This document shows positions 25,923-35,533 of a DNA stretch of 64,000 bases, one piece after another. The stretch comes from Sphingopyxis sp. 113P3 (GTDB taxonomy: Bacteria > Pseudomonadota > Alphaproteobacteria > Sphingomonadales > Sphingomonadaceae). The DNA lies in assembly GCF_001278035.1 (NCBI RefSeq), contig NZ_CP009452.1, positions 3,381,501 to 3,445,500 on the forward strand, read 5' to 3'. The first letter of the stretch is position 1. Each line of letters starts with the position of its first letter. The notes under the pieces are model-generated. The model worked only from the letters and a program-made list of their open reading frames with translations. It did not search any database and was not told the DNA's origin. Both the position numbers and the translations under genes were made by a program.

Positions 25923-27767
25923 GTGCAACATCCGCTTTCCACCCCCGTCAGCCGCCGCCAGACGCTCGCTGCGCTCGGCGCCGGGGCCGCGACGCTCACC
26001 GTCGCCCGCCCCGCCGCTGCGCTGCAGGAGGCGCCGAAGAGCGATGCCGAGCAGCTTCTCGATTCGGTCGCGGACAATCTCCTTGCTCACGCGCCCGAGG
26101 GCGCGACCGCGCTGGGCATCGACACCGGCGAGCGTGCCCCGATGCGCGGACAATTGTCCGACCGCTCGCCCGCGGGGGTGGCGGCGCTCGCTGCGACGCT
26201 GAAGGCCGATCTGGCGCGCGTACGCGCCGCCGATACGAGCGGGCTCGACCATAAGGCGCGCACCAGCCTCGCGGTGGTCGACAGCGCTTACAGTGTTGCG
26301 CTCGAAGGCTTTGCGCTTCCCTATGGCGATGTCGCGGTCGGGGGCTGGCGCAACACGCCCTATGTCGTGATCCAGAATGTCGGCGCCTATCTCGACATCC
26401 CCCGCTTTCTGGGCAGCGACCATCCGCTCAGAAACGCTGCCGACGCCGAGGCCTATCTTGCGCGGCTCAACGCCTACCCCGCCGCGCTTGACGGCGAGAC
26501 CGAGCGGCTGAAGGCGGCCGGCGCGCAGGGGCTGATCGCGCCTGCCTTCCTTATCGACGCCGCGCTGACGCAGATGGACGCGAGTCTTGCCGACGCGCAG
26601 GCGGGGGGCGAACTGGTCGGCAGCCTTGCCAAGCGCACAGCGGCGCTGAAAATCGCGGGCGACTGGGGCTCGCGCGCCGAGCGTATCGTCAAGGGCGCAG
26701 TCGTACCTGCGCTCGAGCGGCAAATTGCCGAGATGCGCTCTCAGCGACCGAAGGCAACCATGGATGCGGGGCTCTGGGCGCGGCCCGGCGGCGAGGAATG
26801 GTATGCGTGGGGGCTGCGTGCCTCGACCACCACCCGCATGACCCCCGATGAGGTGCACCAGATGGGTCTCGATCAGCTTGCCGAACTTCATGGGCGGATG
26901 GACCCGATCCTCAGGAAGCTCGGCTATAGCGACGGCCCGGTCGGCGCGCGGATGAACGCGCTGGCGCAGGATCCCCGCTATAAATTCCCTGAAGGCGACA
27001 AGGGGCGGGAGGAGATCAAGGCCTATATCCAGACCTGGCTCGGCAAGATCCGCGCCGAACTGCCGCGTGCCTTCCGGACCTTGGTGAAAGGAAATGTCGA
27101 GGTGAAGCGGCTGCCTCTCGCCGAGGAGCCCGGCGCGCCCGCCGCCTATGGCGGCGCGGGATCGATCGACGGCAGCATTCCTGGCAAATTCTGGATCAAT
27201 CTGCGCACGACCGACCTTCACAGCAAATATTCACTGCCGGATCTTGCGATGCATGAGGCGATTCCGGGGCATGTCTGGCAGGGCGAATATGCCAATCAGA
27301 TGCCGTTGATCCGCTCGATGCTCGCGTTCAACGCCTATTCCGAAGGCTGGGCGCTCTACGCCGAACAGCTCGCCGACGAGCTTGGGCTCTACGATGATTT
27401 CGAGGTCGGGCGGCTCGGCTATCTCCAGTCGCTGGCGTTCCGGGCATGCCGCCTCGTCGTCGACACGGGGCTCCACGCAAAACGCTGGACACGCGAGGAA
27501 GGCGTCCGCTTCTTCGTCGAGCGCAACGGATCGAACCCGCTCGAAGTTGCAAGCGAGGTCGACCGCTATTGCAGCTGGGCGGGCCAGGCGTGCGGATACA
27601 AGGTCGGCCACAGCGAAATCGTCCGCCAGCGCGGGCGCGCGCAGACAGCACTCGGCACGAAATATGATCTGCGCGATTTCAACAATGTCGTCGTCGAGGG
27701 CGGCAACGTCCCGCTCGACGTGCTGGCAAAGAATGTCGATGAATATATCGCGGGCGGGAGGAGCTGA
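25923..27767 (+). CDS. Tat-exported DUF885 protein, putative zinc peptidase-like
   Basis: 614 residues. A twin-arginine-like signal SRRQTLAALGAGAAT lies at residues ~10-25. The remainder is a DUF885 domain, with the invariant MHEAIPGHVWQGE (metal-binding HExxxGH) and a helical C-terminal region (SEGWALYAEQLADELG). DUF885 proteins are related to thermolysin-fold (gluzincin) peptidases; the substrate is not known. GTG 25923 is chosen because GGGAG lies 6 bases upstream and the signal peptide then starts correctly. Confidence 0.88.
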   Translation: MQHPLSTPVSRRQTLAALGAGAATLTVARPAAALQEAPKSDAEQLLDSVADNLLAHAPEGATALGIDTGERAPMRGQLSDRSPAGVAALAATLKADLARVRAADTSGLDHKARTSLAVVDSAYSVALEGFALPYGDVAVGGWRNTPYVVIQNVGAYLDIPRFLGSDHPLRNAADAEAYLARLNAYPAALDGETERLKAAGAQGLIAPAFLIDAALTQMDASLADAQAGGELVGSLAKRTAALKIAGDWGSRAERIVKGAVVPALERQIAEMRSQRPKATMDAGLWARPGGEEWYAWGLRASTTTRMTPDEVHQMGLDQLAELHGRMDPILRKLGYSDGPVGARMNALAQDPRYKFPEGDKGREEIKAYIQTWLGKIRAELPRAFRTLVKGNVEVKRLPLAEEPGAPAAYGGAGSIDGSIPGKFWINLRTTDLHSKYSLPDLAMHEAIPGHVWQGEYANQMPLIRSMLAFNAYSEGWALYAEQLADELGLYDDFEVGRLGYLQSLAFRACRLVVDTGLHAKRWTREEGVRFFVERNGSNPLEVASEVDRYCSWAGQACGYKVGHSEIVRQRGRAQTALGTKYDLRDFNNVVVEGGNVPLDVLAKNVDEYIAGGRS

Positions 27768-27807
27768 TCGTCCCGTCGGCGCGAGTGCCGCCGCGCGATG
27801 CTGAGGT

Positions 27808-28260
27808 TCAAACCGAGGGCAGCGGCGCCAGATCGGGCTCAATGAACCCGCGCCGCGCCTCAACCGAAAACAGGCGTTCGGGGCTGTAGAAACGCAGCGG
27901 CCAGTCGCGCTGCCCCACGTCTGACAGCAGCAGCGCGTTGACGCGCGCGGACAGTCCGGTTTCGGCGGTCCGGGACAGGAAGAGCCGCACCCCCGTGACA
28001 AAGGCGCGGGTGATGCTGTCGTGATAGCCATTATGATCGTCGTTCACGCCGCCGAGGCTCTCGTTGAAGCGGCAGATCAGCCCCGCGATCTCGGCATCGA
28101 CATCGATGTCGGGCCGCTCTGTCAGCAGCCACAGGCAGGCGGCGAGATGCGCCTCGTGGGTCCACGCCTCGCGCGGGAGCGCGCAGGCGAGCAGCCCCTC
28201 GCCGAGCATGCGAATGTCATGGTCGCGCTCGAACAGGCGCGGCGAAAATCGGGTCGTCAT
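27808..28260 (-). CDS. Conserved hypothetical protein
   Basis: 150 residues, no signal peptide or membrane segment. Histidine/aromatic-rich motifs stand out: WTHEAHLAACLWLL and NDDHNGYHDSITRAFV, which could form a metal or ligand site. I recognise the pattern as conserved but cannot name a characterised family. It lies immediately downstream of pckA, same strand (49-base gap), but co-transcription is not certain. Confidence 0.72.
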   Translation of the reverse strand: MTTRFSPRLFERDHDIRMLGEGLLACALPREAWTHEAHLAACLWLLTERPDIDVDAEIAGLICRFNESLGGVNDDHNGYHDSITRAFVTGVRLFLSRTAETGLSARVNALLLSDVGQRDWPLRFYSPERLFSVEARRGFIEPDLAPLPSV

Positions 28261-28308
28261 CGTCCGGCTCCTTCCGAGTGATGGACCACCCGGAAGAACC
28301 GGGCGGGA

Positions 28309-29910
28309 TCAGGCTGCGACGGCGGCCCGCGGTGCGGCCTGGCGGACGCCCTCGTCGACATGGTCCGCAAATTGCGCGAAATTGTCGATGAATTGCTGCA
28401 CCAGCGCCTCGGCCGTGCGGTCATAGGCCGCCTTGTCGGTCCAGGCCTCGCGTGGATCGAGCAGCGCGGAATCGACGCCCGGTACCGCGACGGGCACGAG
28501 GAAGCCAAAATTCGGGTCCTTGCGGAATTCGGCGTCGTTGAGGCTGCCGTCGAGCGCCGCGTTGAGCAGCGCACGCGTCGCCTTGATTGGCATGCGCGCA
28601 ATGCCGTCCATCGTCGCCATGCCCCCGGTCCAGCCCGTGTTGACAAGCCAGCACTGGACGCCGCCTTTTGCAATGCGCTCCTTCAGCAGATTTCCGTAGA
28701 CCGAAGGATGGCGCGGCATGAAGGGGGCGCCGAAACAGGTCGAGAAGGTCGCCTCGGGCTCGGTCACGCCGATCTCGGTGCCGGCAACGCGCGCAGTATA
28801 GCCTGAGAGGAAGTGATACATCGCCTGGTCGGGGGTGAGCTTTGCGATCGGCGGCAGCACGCCGTAGGCATCGGCGGTGAGCATGATGATGTTCTGCGGC
28901 ACCGGCCCCATATTTTCCGCCGACGCATTCGGGATGAAATCGATGGGGTAGGAGCCGCGGCTGTTCTCGGCCAGGCTCGCATCATCGAAATCGAGTTCGC
29001 GCGTCTCGGGGTCGATCACGACGTTCTCGAGCACGGTGCCGAAACGCTTGGTGGTCGCGAAGATTTCAGGCTCTGCCTCCGGGGAGAGGCGGATCATCTT
29101 GGCGTAGCAGCCGCCTTCAAAATTGAAGACGGCCGTGTCCGACCAGCCATGCTCGTCGTCGCCGATCAGCGTGCGCGAAGCGTCGGCCGACAGCGTCGTC
29201 TTGCCCGTCCCGCTCAGGCCGAAGAATACGGCCGTATCGCCCTTCGGACCGATGTTCGCCGAGCAGTGCATCGGCATCACGCCCTTCACAGGCAGCAGAT
29301 AATTGAGGATGCCGAACACCGACTTCTTCATCTCGCCGGCGTACGCCGTTCCGCCAATCAGCACGAGCTTCTCGGTGAAATTGACCGCGACGACGGTTTC
29401 CGTCCGCGTGCCATGCTTCGCAGGGTCAGCACGGAAGCTCGGCAGGTCGATAATCGTATATTCAGCCGCAAACGCCGCGAGCTCAGCTGCGGTCGGTCGG
29501 CAAAGCAGGGTGCGGATGAACTGGCTGTGCCAGGCAAGCTCGGTAATGACCTGCACGCCCACGCGATGCTCGGGCTGCGAGCCGCCGAACAGCTGCTGGC
29601 GATAGAGGCGCGGACGGTCGGCAAGATAGGCGAGGAAATCGGCCTTGAGAGCGGCAAAATGGTCGGGGGTCATCGCAACATTGGTCTTGCCCCACCAGAT
29701 GGTGTCGCGCGTCTCTTCGTCCTGAACAATGAACTTGTCCTTGGCGCTGCGACCCGTGTGCTTGCCGGTCGCGACAACGAGCGGACCGTCCTTGGCGAGG
29801 AGCCCTTCGCCATGACGCACTGCTTCCTCGACAAGCTGCGCTGTGCCCCAGTTTTCGGCCACGTCCGCGCGCGTCTCGACGGCTTCGCTACCGATCACCA
29901 CCTTGGTCAT
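28309..29910 (-). CDS. pckA: Phosphoenolpyruvate carboxykinase (ATP)
   Basis: Key gluconeogenic enzyme: oxaloacetate plus ATP gives phosphoenolpyruvate plus CO2. 533 residues, normal length. The PEPCK signature [18 protein letters not shown] (P-loop) and the downstream LIGDDEHGW kinase motif are intact, as is the substrate-binding FGG...RVGVQVI region. ATG 29910 begins [26 protein letters not shown] palindrome lies 31 bases upstream. Divergent chvI follows, as in many alphaproteobacteria, where the ChvGI system and pckA are functionally linked. Confidence 0.97.
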   Translation of the reverse strand: MTKVVIGSEAVETRADVAENWGTAQLVEEAVRHGEGLLAKDGPLVVATGKHTGRSAKDKFIVQDEETRDTIWWGKTNVAMTPDHFAALKADFLAYLADRPRLYRQQLFGGSQPEHRVGVQVITELAWHSQFIRTLLCRPTAAELAAFAAEYTIIDLPSFRADPAKHGTRTETVVAVNFTEKLVLIGGTAYAGEMKKSVFGILNYLLPVKGVMPMHCSANIGPKGDTAVFFGLSGTGKTTLSADASRTLIGDDEHGWSDTAVFNFEGGCYAKMIRLSPEAEPEIFATTKRFGTVLENVVIDPETRELDFDDASLAENSRGSYPIDFIPNASAENMGPVPQNIIMLTADAYGVLPPIAKLTPDQAMYHFLSGYTARVAGTEIGVTEPEATFSTCFGAPFMPRHPSVYGNLLKERIAKGGVQCWLVNTGWTGGMATMDGIARMPIKATRALLNAALDGSLNDAEFRKDPNFGFLVPVAVPGVDSALLDPREAWTDKAAYDRTAEALVQQFIDNFAQFADHVDEGVRQAAPRAAVAA

Positions 29911-29940
29911 GTCCTGGCCTTTCCCTTCTTCGCCGGACCC

Positions 29941-29956
29941 TTGCATACCTATGCAA
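29941..29956. promoter_or_regulatory. Palindrome TTGCATA-CC-TATGCAA upstream of pckA
   Basis: Perfect 7-bp arms with a 2-base centre, 31 bases before the pckA start. A compact version, TTGCATATGCAA, lies at 37742-37753 before the second TonB receptor. Candidate operator; regulator unknown. Confidence 0.5.
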
Positions 29957-30191
29957 CGCCCGCCGCGCAAAAGGGCAGGCCCGCATCGTGATGGGTGCCG
30001 ACGGTGACGCCGATTCCGAAAATTCCCGGTCGCGTTAGCGGTGATGGCCCATGAGGTCAAAGATTAAAGCAGGACCCGTGCCGGAGGCACGACGAGTGCG
30101 CCGTAAGGGAACCGGTAAGGCGCGGGCGCAGTTGTCGGTGGGTGCGGGATCGGCTAATCGAGCACGCGGGTCCCGCCCCAATGGAAAGAGC

Positions 30192-30902
30192 ATGACGGCA
30201 ACCATCGCGCTGGTCGACGACGACCGCAACATTCTTCAGTCCCTGTCGATCGCGTTGCAGGCCGAAGGCTTTGTGACGCGCGTCTATTCGGACGGCGAGG
30301 CGGCGCTGAAGCCGCTGATCGACAACCCGCCCGACCTTGCGGTGTTCGACATCAAGATGCCGCGGATGGACGGACTCGAACTTTTACGCCGCCTGCGCGA
30401 GAAGAGTCAGCTTCCCGTTATCTTCCTCACCAGCAAGGATGATGAGATAGATGAGGCGCTCGGGCTTGCGATGGGGGCAGACGATTATATCGCCAAGCCC
30501 TTTTCCCAGCGCCTCGTGATCGCACGCATTCGGGCCATCCTTCGCCGCGTCGAGCTCAACCGAAGCGCGCCGAGCGAAGAGGACGAGCCCGTCGCCGAGC
30601 CGATTACGCGCGGGCGGCTGACGATGGACCCGGCGCGGCACAAGGTGGCGTGGGACGGCAAGGATGTAACGCTCACCGTCACCGAATTCCTGATCCTCGA
30701 AACGCTTGCCAGCCGTCCCGGAATCGTACGCAGTCGCAACCAGCTGATGGACGCGGCCTATCAGGACGATGTCTATATCGACGATCGCACCATCGACAGC
30801 CATATCAAGCGTCTGCGCCGCAAATTTCGCGAGGTCGACCCCGATTTCGATGCGATCGCGACCCTTTATGGTGCCGGATACCGTTTTGCTGACGAGGGCT
30901 GA
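30192..30902 (+). CDS. chvI: Response regulator ChvI (OmpR family)
   Basis: 236 residues. The receiver domain has Asp53 as phospho-acceptor ([11 protein letters not shown]), an acidic pocket LVDDD at residues 8-11 and the lysine of YIAKPF. The winged-helix DNA-binding domain covers ~130-232 ([33 protein letters not shown]). In alphaproteobacteria ChvI with ChvG controls envelope and acid/metabolic responses. I chose ATG 30192. The 3' end overlaps chvG by 35 bases. Confidence 0.95.
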   Translation: MTATIALVDDDRNILQSLSIALQAEGFVTRVYSDGEAALKPLIDNPPDLAVFDIKMPRMDGLELLRRLREKSQLPVIFLTSKDDEIDEALGLAMGADDYIAKPFSQRLVIARIRAILRRVELNRSAPSEEDEPVAEPITRGRLTMDPARHKVAWDGKDVTLTVTEFLILETLASRPGIVRSRNQLMDAAYQDDVYIDDRTIDSHIKRLRRKFREVDPDFDAIATLYGAGYRFADEG

Positions 30903-32484
30903 CAACCGCGATGCCGCGGCCGAGGACCTGCCGCTCGTCTGGTCGGCGCGCTGGTCGCTGACGACGCGCATCCTGGTGGTCAACATCCTCGCGGTCGCGC
31001 TGCTCGCCGGCGGTTTCTTCTATCTCGACACCTATCGCAGCCGCCTCGTCGACACGCGGATAGCCGTGATGGAGGATCAGCTCGCGCTGCTCGACAGCGC
31101 CCTCGAGGCCGCGCGTCCCGACCAGCGCGAGAGACTGATCGGCGAATTCACGCGCGCGACGGAATCGCGGCTGCGCTTTTATGCGCCAGATGGGCGCAAG
31201 CTTTACGACAGCTTCGCGCATGGCCCGCCGACCTATGCGCTGCGCGACCCCGACCTGCAGCCCTGGAAGCGCGATGCGGCGCGCGCGATGGACCGCGGCA
31301 TAGACTGGATCGTGGGCGCCCCCGCATATCCCGAGTTCGAGGAGCCCGCGATCGATCGCGGCGCCGCCTGGCCTGAAGTCAAGGAAACGCAGCGAAGCGG
31401 CGAGGGCACGAGCCGCTTCCGCTACGCCCCCGAGCGCACTCCATTGCTCAGCGCGACGCGCGTGGTCGATCTTGAGACCCCCGAAGTGATGCTGATGACG
31501 GTCAATGCCCGCGACATCACGCGAACGGTGCGCGCCGAGCGTTTCCGCCTCGCGGTGGTGCTCGCGATGGTGCTGATCGCCTCGGTGCTTCTATCGCTGT
31601 TTCTTGCCCGCACGATCGTCCGCCCGCTGCGCCGCCTCGCGCGCGCCGCGGTGCGGGTCCGTCTCGGCCGCGCGCGCGAAGTGGTCGTCCCGCGTCTCCC
31701 GAGCCGCCGCGACGAGATCGGCACGCTGGCCCGCGCGCTCAGCGACATGACGCAGGCGCTGCGCGAACGTATCGACGCGGGCGAGCATTTTGCCGCCGAC
31801 GTGACGCATGAGCTGAAGAACCCGATCGCCTCGGTGCGTTCGGCGATCGAGGGTCTTGGCCGGGTCAAGACCGACGAGCAGCGCGCGCAACTGCTCGCAA
31901 TCGCGGACGAGGATGTGCGCCGGCTTGACCGTCTGGTCAGCGATATAAGCGACGCGAGCCGGATCGACGCACAGCTCTCGCGCACCCTTTTTGAACCAAT
32001 CGACGTCGGGCTGATGATCGAATCGATGTTGGCGGCGCGCGCCGCACGCGCGGAGCAGGGAGGGCCCCCTCAGCCGCGCATCGCGTTCGCCCGACCGCGC
32101 AAGGGCACCGCGACCGTGATGGGCGACGGCCACCGGCTCGAGCGTGCGATCGACAATATTATCGACAATGCGATCAGCTTCTCCCCCCCGGGCGGCCTCG
32201 TCTGCGTGCGCGCGACGCGGCTGGGACAAGAGGTGCATATCGGCGTCGATGATGACGGCCCAGGCATCGAGCCCGCACAGCGCGAGGCGATTTTCCGCCG
32301 GTTTCACAGCGAACGCCCCAATGGCGAAGCCTTCGGCCGTCACAGCGGGCTTGGCCTCGCAATCGCCCGAACAATCGTCGAGGGACATGGCGGAACGATC
32401 ACCGCGGGCGACCGCGATGACGGCAAGCCCGGGGCGAGCCTGCTCATCACCCTTCCCGCGGCGGAAGAAGGCGGGGCGGCCTAG
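30868..32484 (+). CDS. chvG: Sensor histidine kinase ChvG
   Basis: Inner-membrane kinase of ~538 residues. One membrane helix lies near residues 33-55 ([22 protein letters not shown]), then a periplasmic sensing domain, a second helix ([20 protein letters not shown]), a HAMP region, the H-box VTHELKNP and the ATPase N/G boxes (NIIDNAI, DDGPGIE, GLGLAI). The most upstream supported start is ATG 30868 inside chvI. There is no ribosome-binding site, so the true start may be a little further on (30886 TTG or nearby). Confidence 0.92.
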   Translation: MVPDTVLLTRADNRDAAAEDLPLVWSARWSLTTRILVVNILAVALLAGGFFYLDTYRSRLVDTRIAVMEDQLALLDSALEAARPDQRERLIGEFTRATESRLRFYAPDGRKLYDSFAHGPPTYALRDPDLQPWKRDAARAMDRGIDWIVGAPAYPEFEEPAIDRGAAWPEVKETQRSGEGTSRFRYAPERTPLLSATRVVDLETPEVMLMTVNARDITRTVRAERFRLAVVLAMVLIASVLLSLFLARTIVRPLRRLARAAVRVRLGRAREVVVPRLPSRRDEIGTLARALSDMTQALRERIDAGEHFAADVTHELKNPIASVRSAIEGLGRVKTDEQRAQLLAIADEDVRRLDRLVSDISDASRIDAQLSRTLFEPIDVGLMIESMLAARAARAEQGGPPQPRIAFARPRKGTATVMGDGHRLERAIDNIIDNAISFSPPGGLVCVRATRLGQEVHIGVDDDGPGIEPAQREAIFRRFHSERPNGEAFGRHSGLGLAIARTIVEGHGGTITAGDRDDGKPGASLLITLPAAEEGGAA

Positions 32485-32529
32485 CCATCCGCCTTGCGGC
32501 GCCGCGCGCGCGCCGGTAAGCCTCGCTGC

Positions 32530-32973
32530 ATGCTTTCGAGCCGGACCGCCCCTGTCATCACCAATATCCACGCAAGCTGCGTTGCGGCTGGCAGCCGGGG
32601 AATTCTGCTGCTCGGCCCCTCAGGGCGCGGCAAGTCCGATCTCGCGCTGCGGCTGATCGATCGCGGAGCGCGGCTGGTCGCCGACGACCGCTGCGACGTC
32701 TGGTTCGACCGCGGCCGGCTCTGGTGCCGCCCGCCTGCCGAACTCGCCGGCAAGATGGAAGTGCGCGGCCTCGGCATCGTCGAGCAGCCCTGGACAGCGC
32801 CGGTGCCGCTGGCGCTCGCGGTGCGGCTCGCCGAACGCTATGAACGCATGCCCGCGGCTAACGAGATCGAGACTGTGGCGGGCAATCCTCTGCCCGCGGT
32901 GACGCTCTCGGCCTTTGAAGCTTCGGCACCGGTCAAGGTCCTCCTCGCGCTCGACCGGCTGGAGGCGGCATGA
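32530..32973 (+). CDS. hprK: HPr kinase/phosphorylase, C-terminal domain only
   Basis: 147 residues, against ~310 in full HprK. It keeps the kinase core: Walker A GPSGRGKS (29-36), ADDR (51-54) and the GNPLPAVTLSAFEASAPVK segment. The N-terminal regulatory domain is missing. This short form is the rule in alphaproteobacteria, where it phosphorylates Ser of HPr; a suitable HPr is four genes downstream. ATG 32530 gives the domain start; earlier frame codons are unsupported. It overlaps rapZ by 4 bases. Confidence 0.9.
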   Translation: MLSSRTAPVITNIHASCVAAGSRGILLLGPSGRGKSDLALRLIDRGARLVADDRCDVWFDRGRLWCRPPAELAGKMEVRGLGIVEQPWTAPVPLALAVRLAERYERMPAANEIETVAGNPLPAVTLSAFEASAPVKVLLALDRLEAA

Positions 32974-33908
32974 CCGGTACCGTTCCTGCCGCCGAGCCGC
33001 GCCTCCTTCTCGTTACCGGCCTGTCGGGCGCAGGCAAGTCGACCGTTCTCAGGGTGCTTGAGGATCTGGGGTGGGAGGTTGTCGACAATCTGCCGCTGTC
33101 GCTGCTCGAGCCGTTGATCGAAGCTCCCGTCAAACCCAGCGAGGCAGCGCGGCCGATCGCGGTTGGTATCGACAGCCGGAGCCGCGGCTTCAAGCCTGCG
33201 CGACTCGTCAAACGGATCAAGGAATTGCGCGAGGCGGGCGGGCGCGACATCCAGACGCTGTTTCTCGACTGCGCCGGCGCCGAACTCGAACGCCGCTTCT
33301 CCGAGACGCGGCGCCGCCATCCGCTCGCCGAAGACCGTCCCGCTGCCGACGGCATCGCGCGCGAGCGCGAGATGATGGAATCCCTCCGCCGCTGGGCCGA
33401 GCATGTCGTCGACACGACCAATTACAGCAGCAATGATCTGCAGCAGGAAATCCGCCAGCGCTTCGCCGATACAGGCGGCGACGAGCCGTCGCTGACCGTG
33501 ATGAGCTTCGGTTTCGCCCGCGGACTTCCGCGCAATGCCGACCTAGTGTTCGACATGCGCTATCTGCGCAATCCGCACTGGGATCCGAAGTTGCGGCCCG
33601 GCACCGGTCTCGATGCCGACGTCTCCGCCTATGTCGCTGCCGACCCCGCCTATGAGACCACGGTTGCCCAGATCGAGACCTTGTTGCTCACCTTGCTGCC
33701 GCGCTATCGTGCCGAAGGGAAAAGCTATGTCACGATTGCTTTTGGCTGCACCGGCGGGCGGCACCGGTCCGTGCATGTCGCCGAGCGCGTCGCCGGGACG
33801 CTGCGCGCTGCCGGCCACGCTCCAAATCTCCTCCATCGCAACCTTGACTCGGCCCCGCAAGATGGGCTTGAGGGCAAGCCCCCGCCCGCGTCCGGCGGTA
33901 AAGCATAA
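32970..33908 (+). CDS. rapZ: RNase adapter protein RapZ
   Basis: 312-residue nucleotide-binding adapter. Walker A GLSGAGKST is at 17-25, and the RapZ-type ETRRRHPL and FGFARGLP segments follow. The C-terminal domain IAFGCTGGRHRSV is the hallmark of the family. In enterobacteria RapZ directs RNase E to the sRNA GlmZ and tunes amino-sugar synthesis; the alphaproteobacterial role is less clear. The hprK-rapZ-EIIA-HPr order links it to the nitrogen-PTS circuit. Confidence 0.95.
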   Translation: MTGTVPAAEPRLLLVTGLSGAGKSTVLRVLEDLGWEVVDNLPLSLLEPLIEAPVKPSEAARPIAVGIDSRSRGFKPARLVKRIKELREAGGRDIQTLFLDCAGAELERRFSETRRRHPLAEDRPAADGIAREREMMESLRRWAEHVVDTTNYSSNDLQQEIRQRFADTGGDEPSLTVMSFGFARGLPRNADLVFDMRYLRNPHWDPKLRPGTGLDADVSAYVAADPAYETTVAQIETLLLTLLPRYRAEGKSYVTIAFGCTGGRHRSVHVAERVAGTLRAAGHAPNLLHRNLDSAPQDGLEGKPPPASGGKA

Positions 33909-33922
33909 GGGTCCCCGACTGC

Positions 33923-34351
33923 ATGCCCAGCGATAAAGCATTGCCGCTCATCGGAATGGTTCTCGTCACGCACGGCCGCCTCGCCGAAGAGATGGTCACC
34001 GCGATGGAGCATGTCGTCGGTCCGCAGCGCGCTGTGGCGACCGTGTGCATCGGCCCCAACGACAATATGGAGATGCGCCGCCAGGAGATTGCCGAGGCGA
34101 TCCGCGCGGTCGACGGCGGCCGCGGCGTCATCATGCTGACCGACCTGTTCGGCGGCACCCCGTCCAACCTCGCGATCAGTCTGCTCGAGGCCGGACGGAC
34201 CGAAGTGATCGCGGGTGTCAACCTGCCGATGTTGATCCGGCTCGAGAGTGCGCGCAAGACAATGGATCTGCGCCCTGCGGTCATCGCGGCGCGCGAGGCC
34301 GGACAGAAATATATATCGGTCGCGTCGGAAATGCTGGGAGTGGGCCTTTGA
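33923..34351 (+). CDS. PTS EIIA component, mannose family
   Basis: 142 residues. Phospho-acceptor His17 lies in VTHGRLAEEM, and DLFGGTPSNLA is the EIIA-Man signature. No sugar permease or EIIB is nearby, so it probably serves as a regulatory protein in the PTS relay, as in other alphaproteobacteria. It overlaps the HPr gene by 4 bases. Confidence 0.93.
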   Translation: MPSDKALPLIGMVLVTHGRLAEEMVTAMEHVVGPQRAVATVCIGPNDNMEMRRQEIAEAIRAVDGGRGVIMLTDLFGGTPSNLAISLLEAGRTEVIAGVNLPMLIRLESARKTMDLRPAVIAAREAGQKYISVASEMLGVGL

Positions 34352-34626
34352 GCGAATTGTCGGAGACCGTCGAAATCACCAATCAGCGCGGTCTTCATGC
34401 GCGCGCCAGCGCCAAATTCGTCACCTTCGTCAGCCGCTTGCCCGAAAGCGTGACCGTGGAGGTCGAAAAGGGCGGCAACCGCGTCAACGGCACCTCGATC
34501 ATGGGGCTCATGATGCTGGGCGCGGCAAAAGGCGATTCCATCACCATCCACACGAAAGGGGATGGCGCCGACGCGGCGCTGCTCAAGCTCGTCGGGCTGG
34601 TCAAGGACAGCTTCGGCGAGGATTGA
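34348..34626 (+). CDS. Phosphocarrier protein HPr
   Basis: 92 residues. Active-site His17 lies in NQRGLHARAS, and Ser50 in NGTSIMGLMML is the HprK target site. The start is TTG 34348, which overlaps the EIIA stop; a GGGAG lies 8 bases upstream. Enzyme I is not in the window. With HprK, RapZ and EIIA this makes a complete switchable regulatory unit except for Enzyme I. Confidence 0.93.
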   Translation: MSELSETVEITNQRGLHARASAKFVTFVSRLPESVTVEVEKGGNRVNGTSIMGLMMLGAAKGDSITIHTKGDGADAALLKLVGLVKDSFGED

Positions 34627-34629
34627 CCC

Positions 34630-35448
34630 ATGGCGACCGGTCGCCGTTCCCGGATCGAAAGCCTTTCGAACCCGCTCGTCAAGCGGATGCGGCTGCTGCG
34701 CGAGAAGCGCCACCGCCGCGCTGAGGGACTGTTCCTCGCCGAAGGGCTGCGCATTGCGACCGAGGCGCGCGAGGCGGGGGTGCTGCCGCAGTGGCTGTTC
34801 CTTGCGGACGAGGGCGCGGGGGGGCATCCGCTCGCCAAAGCGCTTGTCGAGGCCACCTTGGAAGGCGGCGGAGAGGTGATCGACACGACGCCGGCCATTC
34901 TCTCCAAATTGTCGGGCAAGGACAATCCGCAGACGGTCGTGGGCATTTACGCGGAGCCGAAAACGCACCTCGCCGATCTTGACCGGGCCGCAGCGCCGAT
35001 CTGGCTCGTTGCTGAACGGCTGCGGGATCCGGGTAATCTCGGCACGATGCTGCGCACCGGCGATGCGGTCGGCGCCGGCGGGCTGATCCTGCTCGACGAA
35101 TCGACCGATCCTTATGCGGTCGAGGCGGTGCGCGCGAGCATGGGGGCGATCTTCACCCAGCGGCTCGTGCAGACGCACTGGGACGAATTTCTCGCCTGGC
35201 TGCGCGCGGGTCCCGGCGAACTGGTCGCGACATGGCTGGGCGAGGACACCAAGGATTATCAGGCGGTGCGCTATGCAGAACCGACCTTCATCCTGATCGG
35301 CAATGAGTCCCAGGGGCTGCCCGAAGCTTATGCTGCCGCGGCCGACGTGCGCGTGAAGATGCCGATGATGGGCAAGGCCGACAGCCTCAACGCCGCGGTC
35401 GCAGGCGCGGTGATGGCCTATGAGGTTCTGAACCAGCGGCGACGATGA
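34630..35448 (+). CDS. TrmH/SpoU family RNA 2'-O-methyltransferase
   Basis: 272 residues. The N-terminal substrate-binding part (SLSNPLVKRMRLLREKRHR, EGLRIATEA) leads to the SPOUT knot: LRDPGNLGTMLRTGDA, FILIGNESQGLPE and MMGKADSLNAAVAGAVMAYE, the three family motifs. It methylates a ribose in tRNA or rRNA; the exact target is not deducible. The gene starts 4 bases after the HPr stop, so the operon continues. Confidence 0.93.
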   Translation: MATGRRSRIESLSNPLVKRMRLLREKRHRRAEGLFLAEGLRIATEAREAGVLPQWLFLADEGAGGHPLAKALVEATLEGGGEVIDTTPAILSKLSGKDNPQTVVGIYAEPKTHLADLDRAAAPIWLVAERLRDPGNLGTMLRTGDAVGAGGLILLDESTDPYAVEAVRASMGAIFTQRLVQTHWDEFLAWLRAGPGELVATWLGEDTKDYQAVRYAEPTFILIGNESQGLPEAYAAAADVRVKMPMMGKADSLNAAVAGAVMAYEVLNQRRR

Positions 35449-35533
35449 CATTCAGGATTGGGACATTCGGCGCCTTCCAGGAACCTCGCTCGGCTGAAGC
35501 TGTTTCAGGGTGACGAAAAAGAAAGGCCGTTCG

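Noticed and set aside
32530..32973. hprK as a truncated pseudogene
   Set aside because: The short kinase-domain-only form with an intact P-loop is normal in alphaproteobacteria, and the gene is coupled to rapZ.
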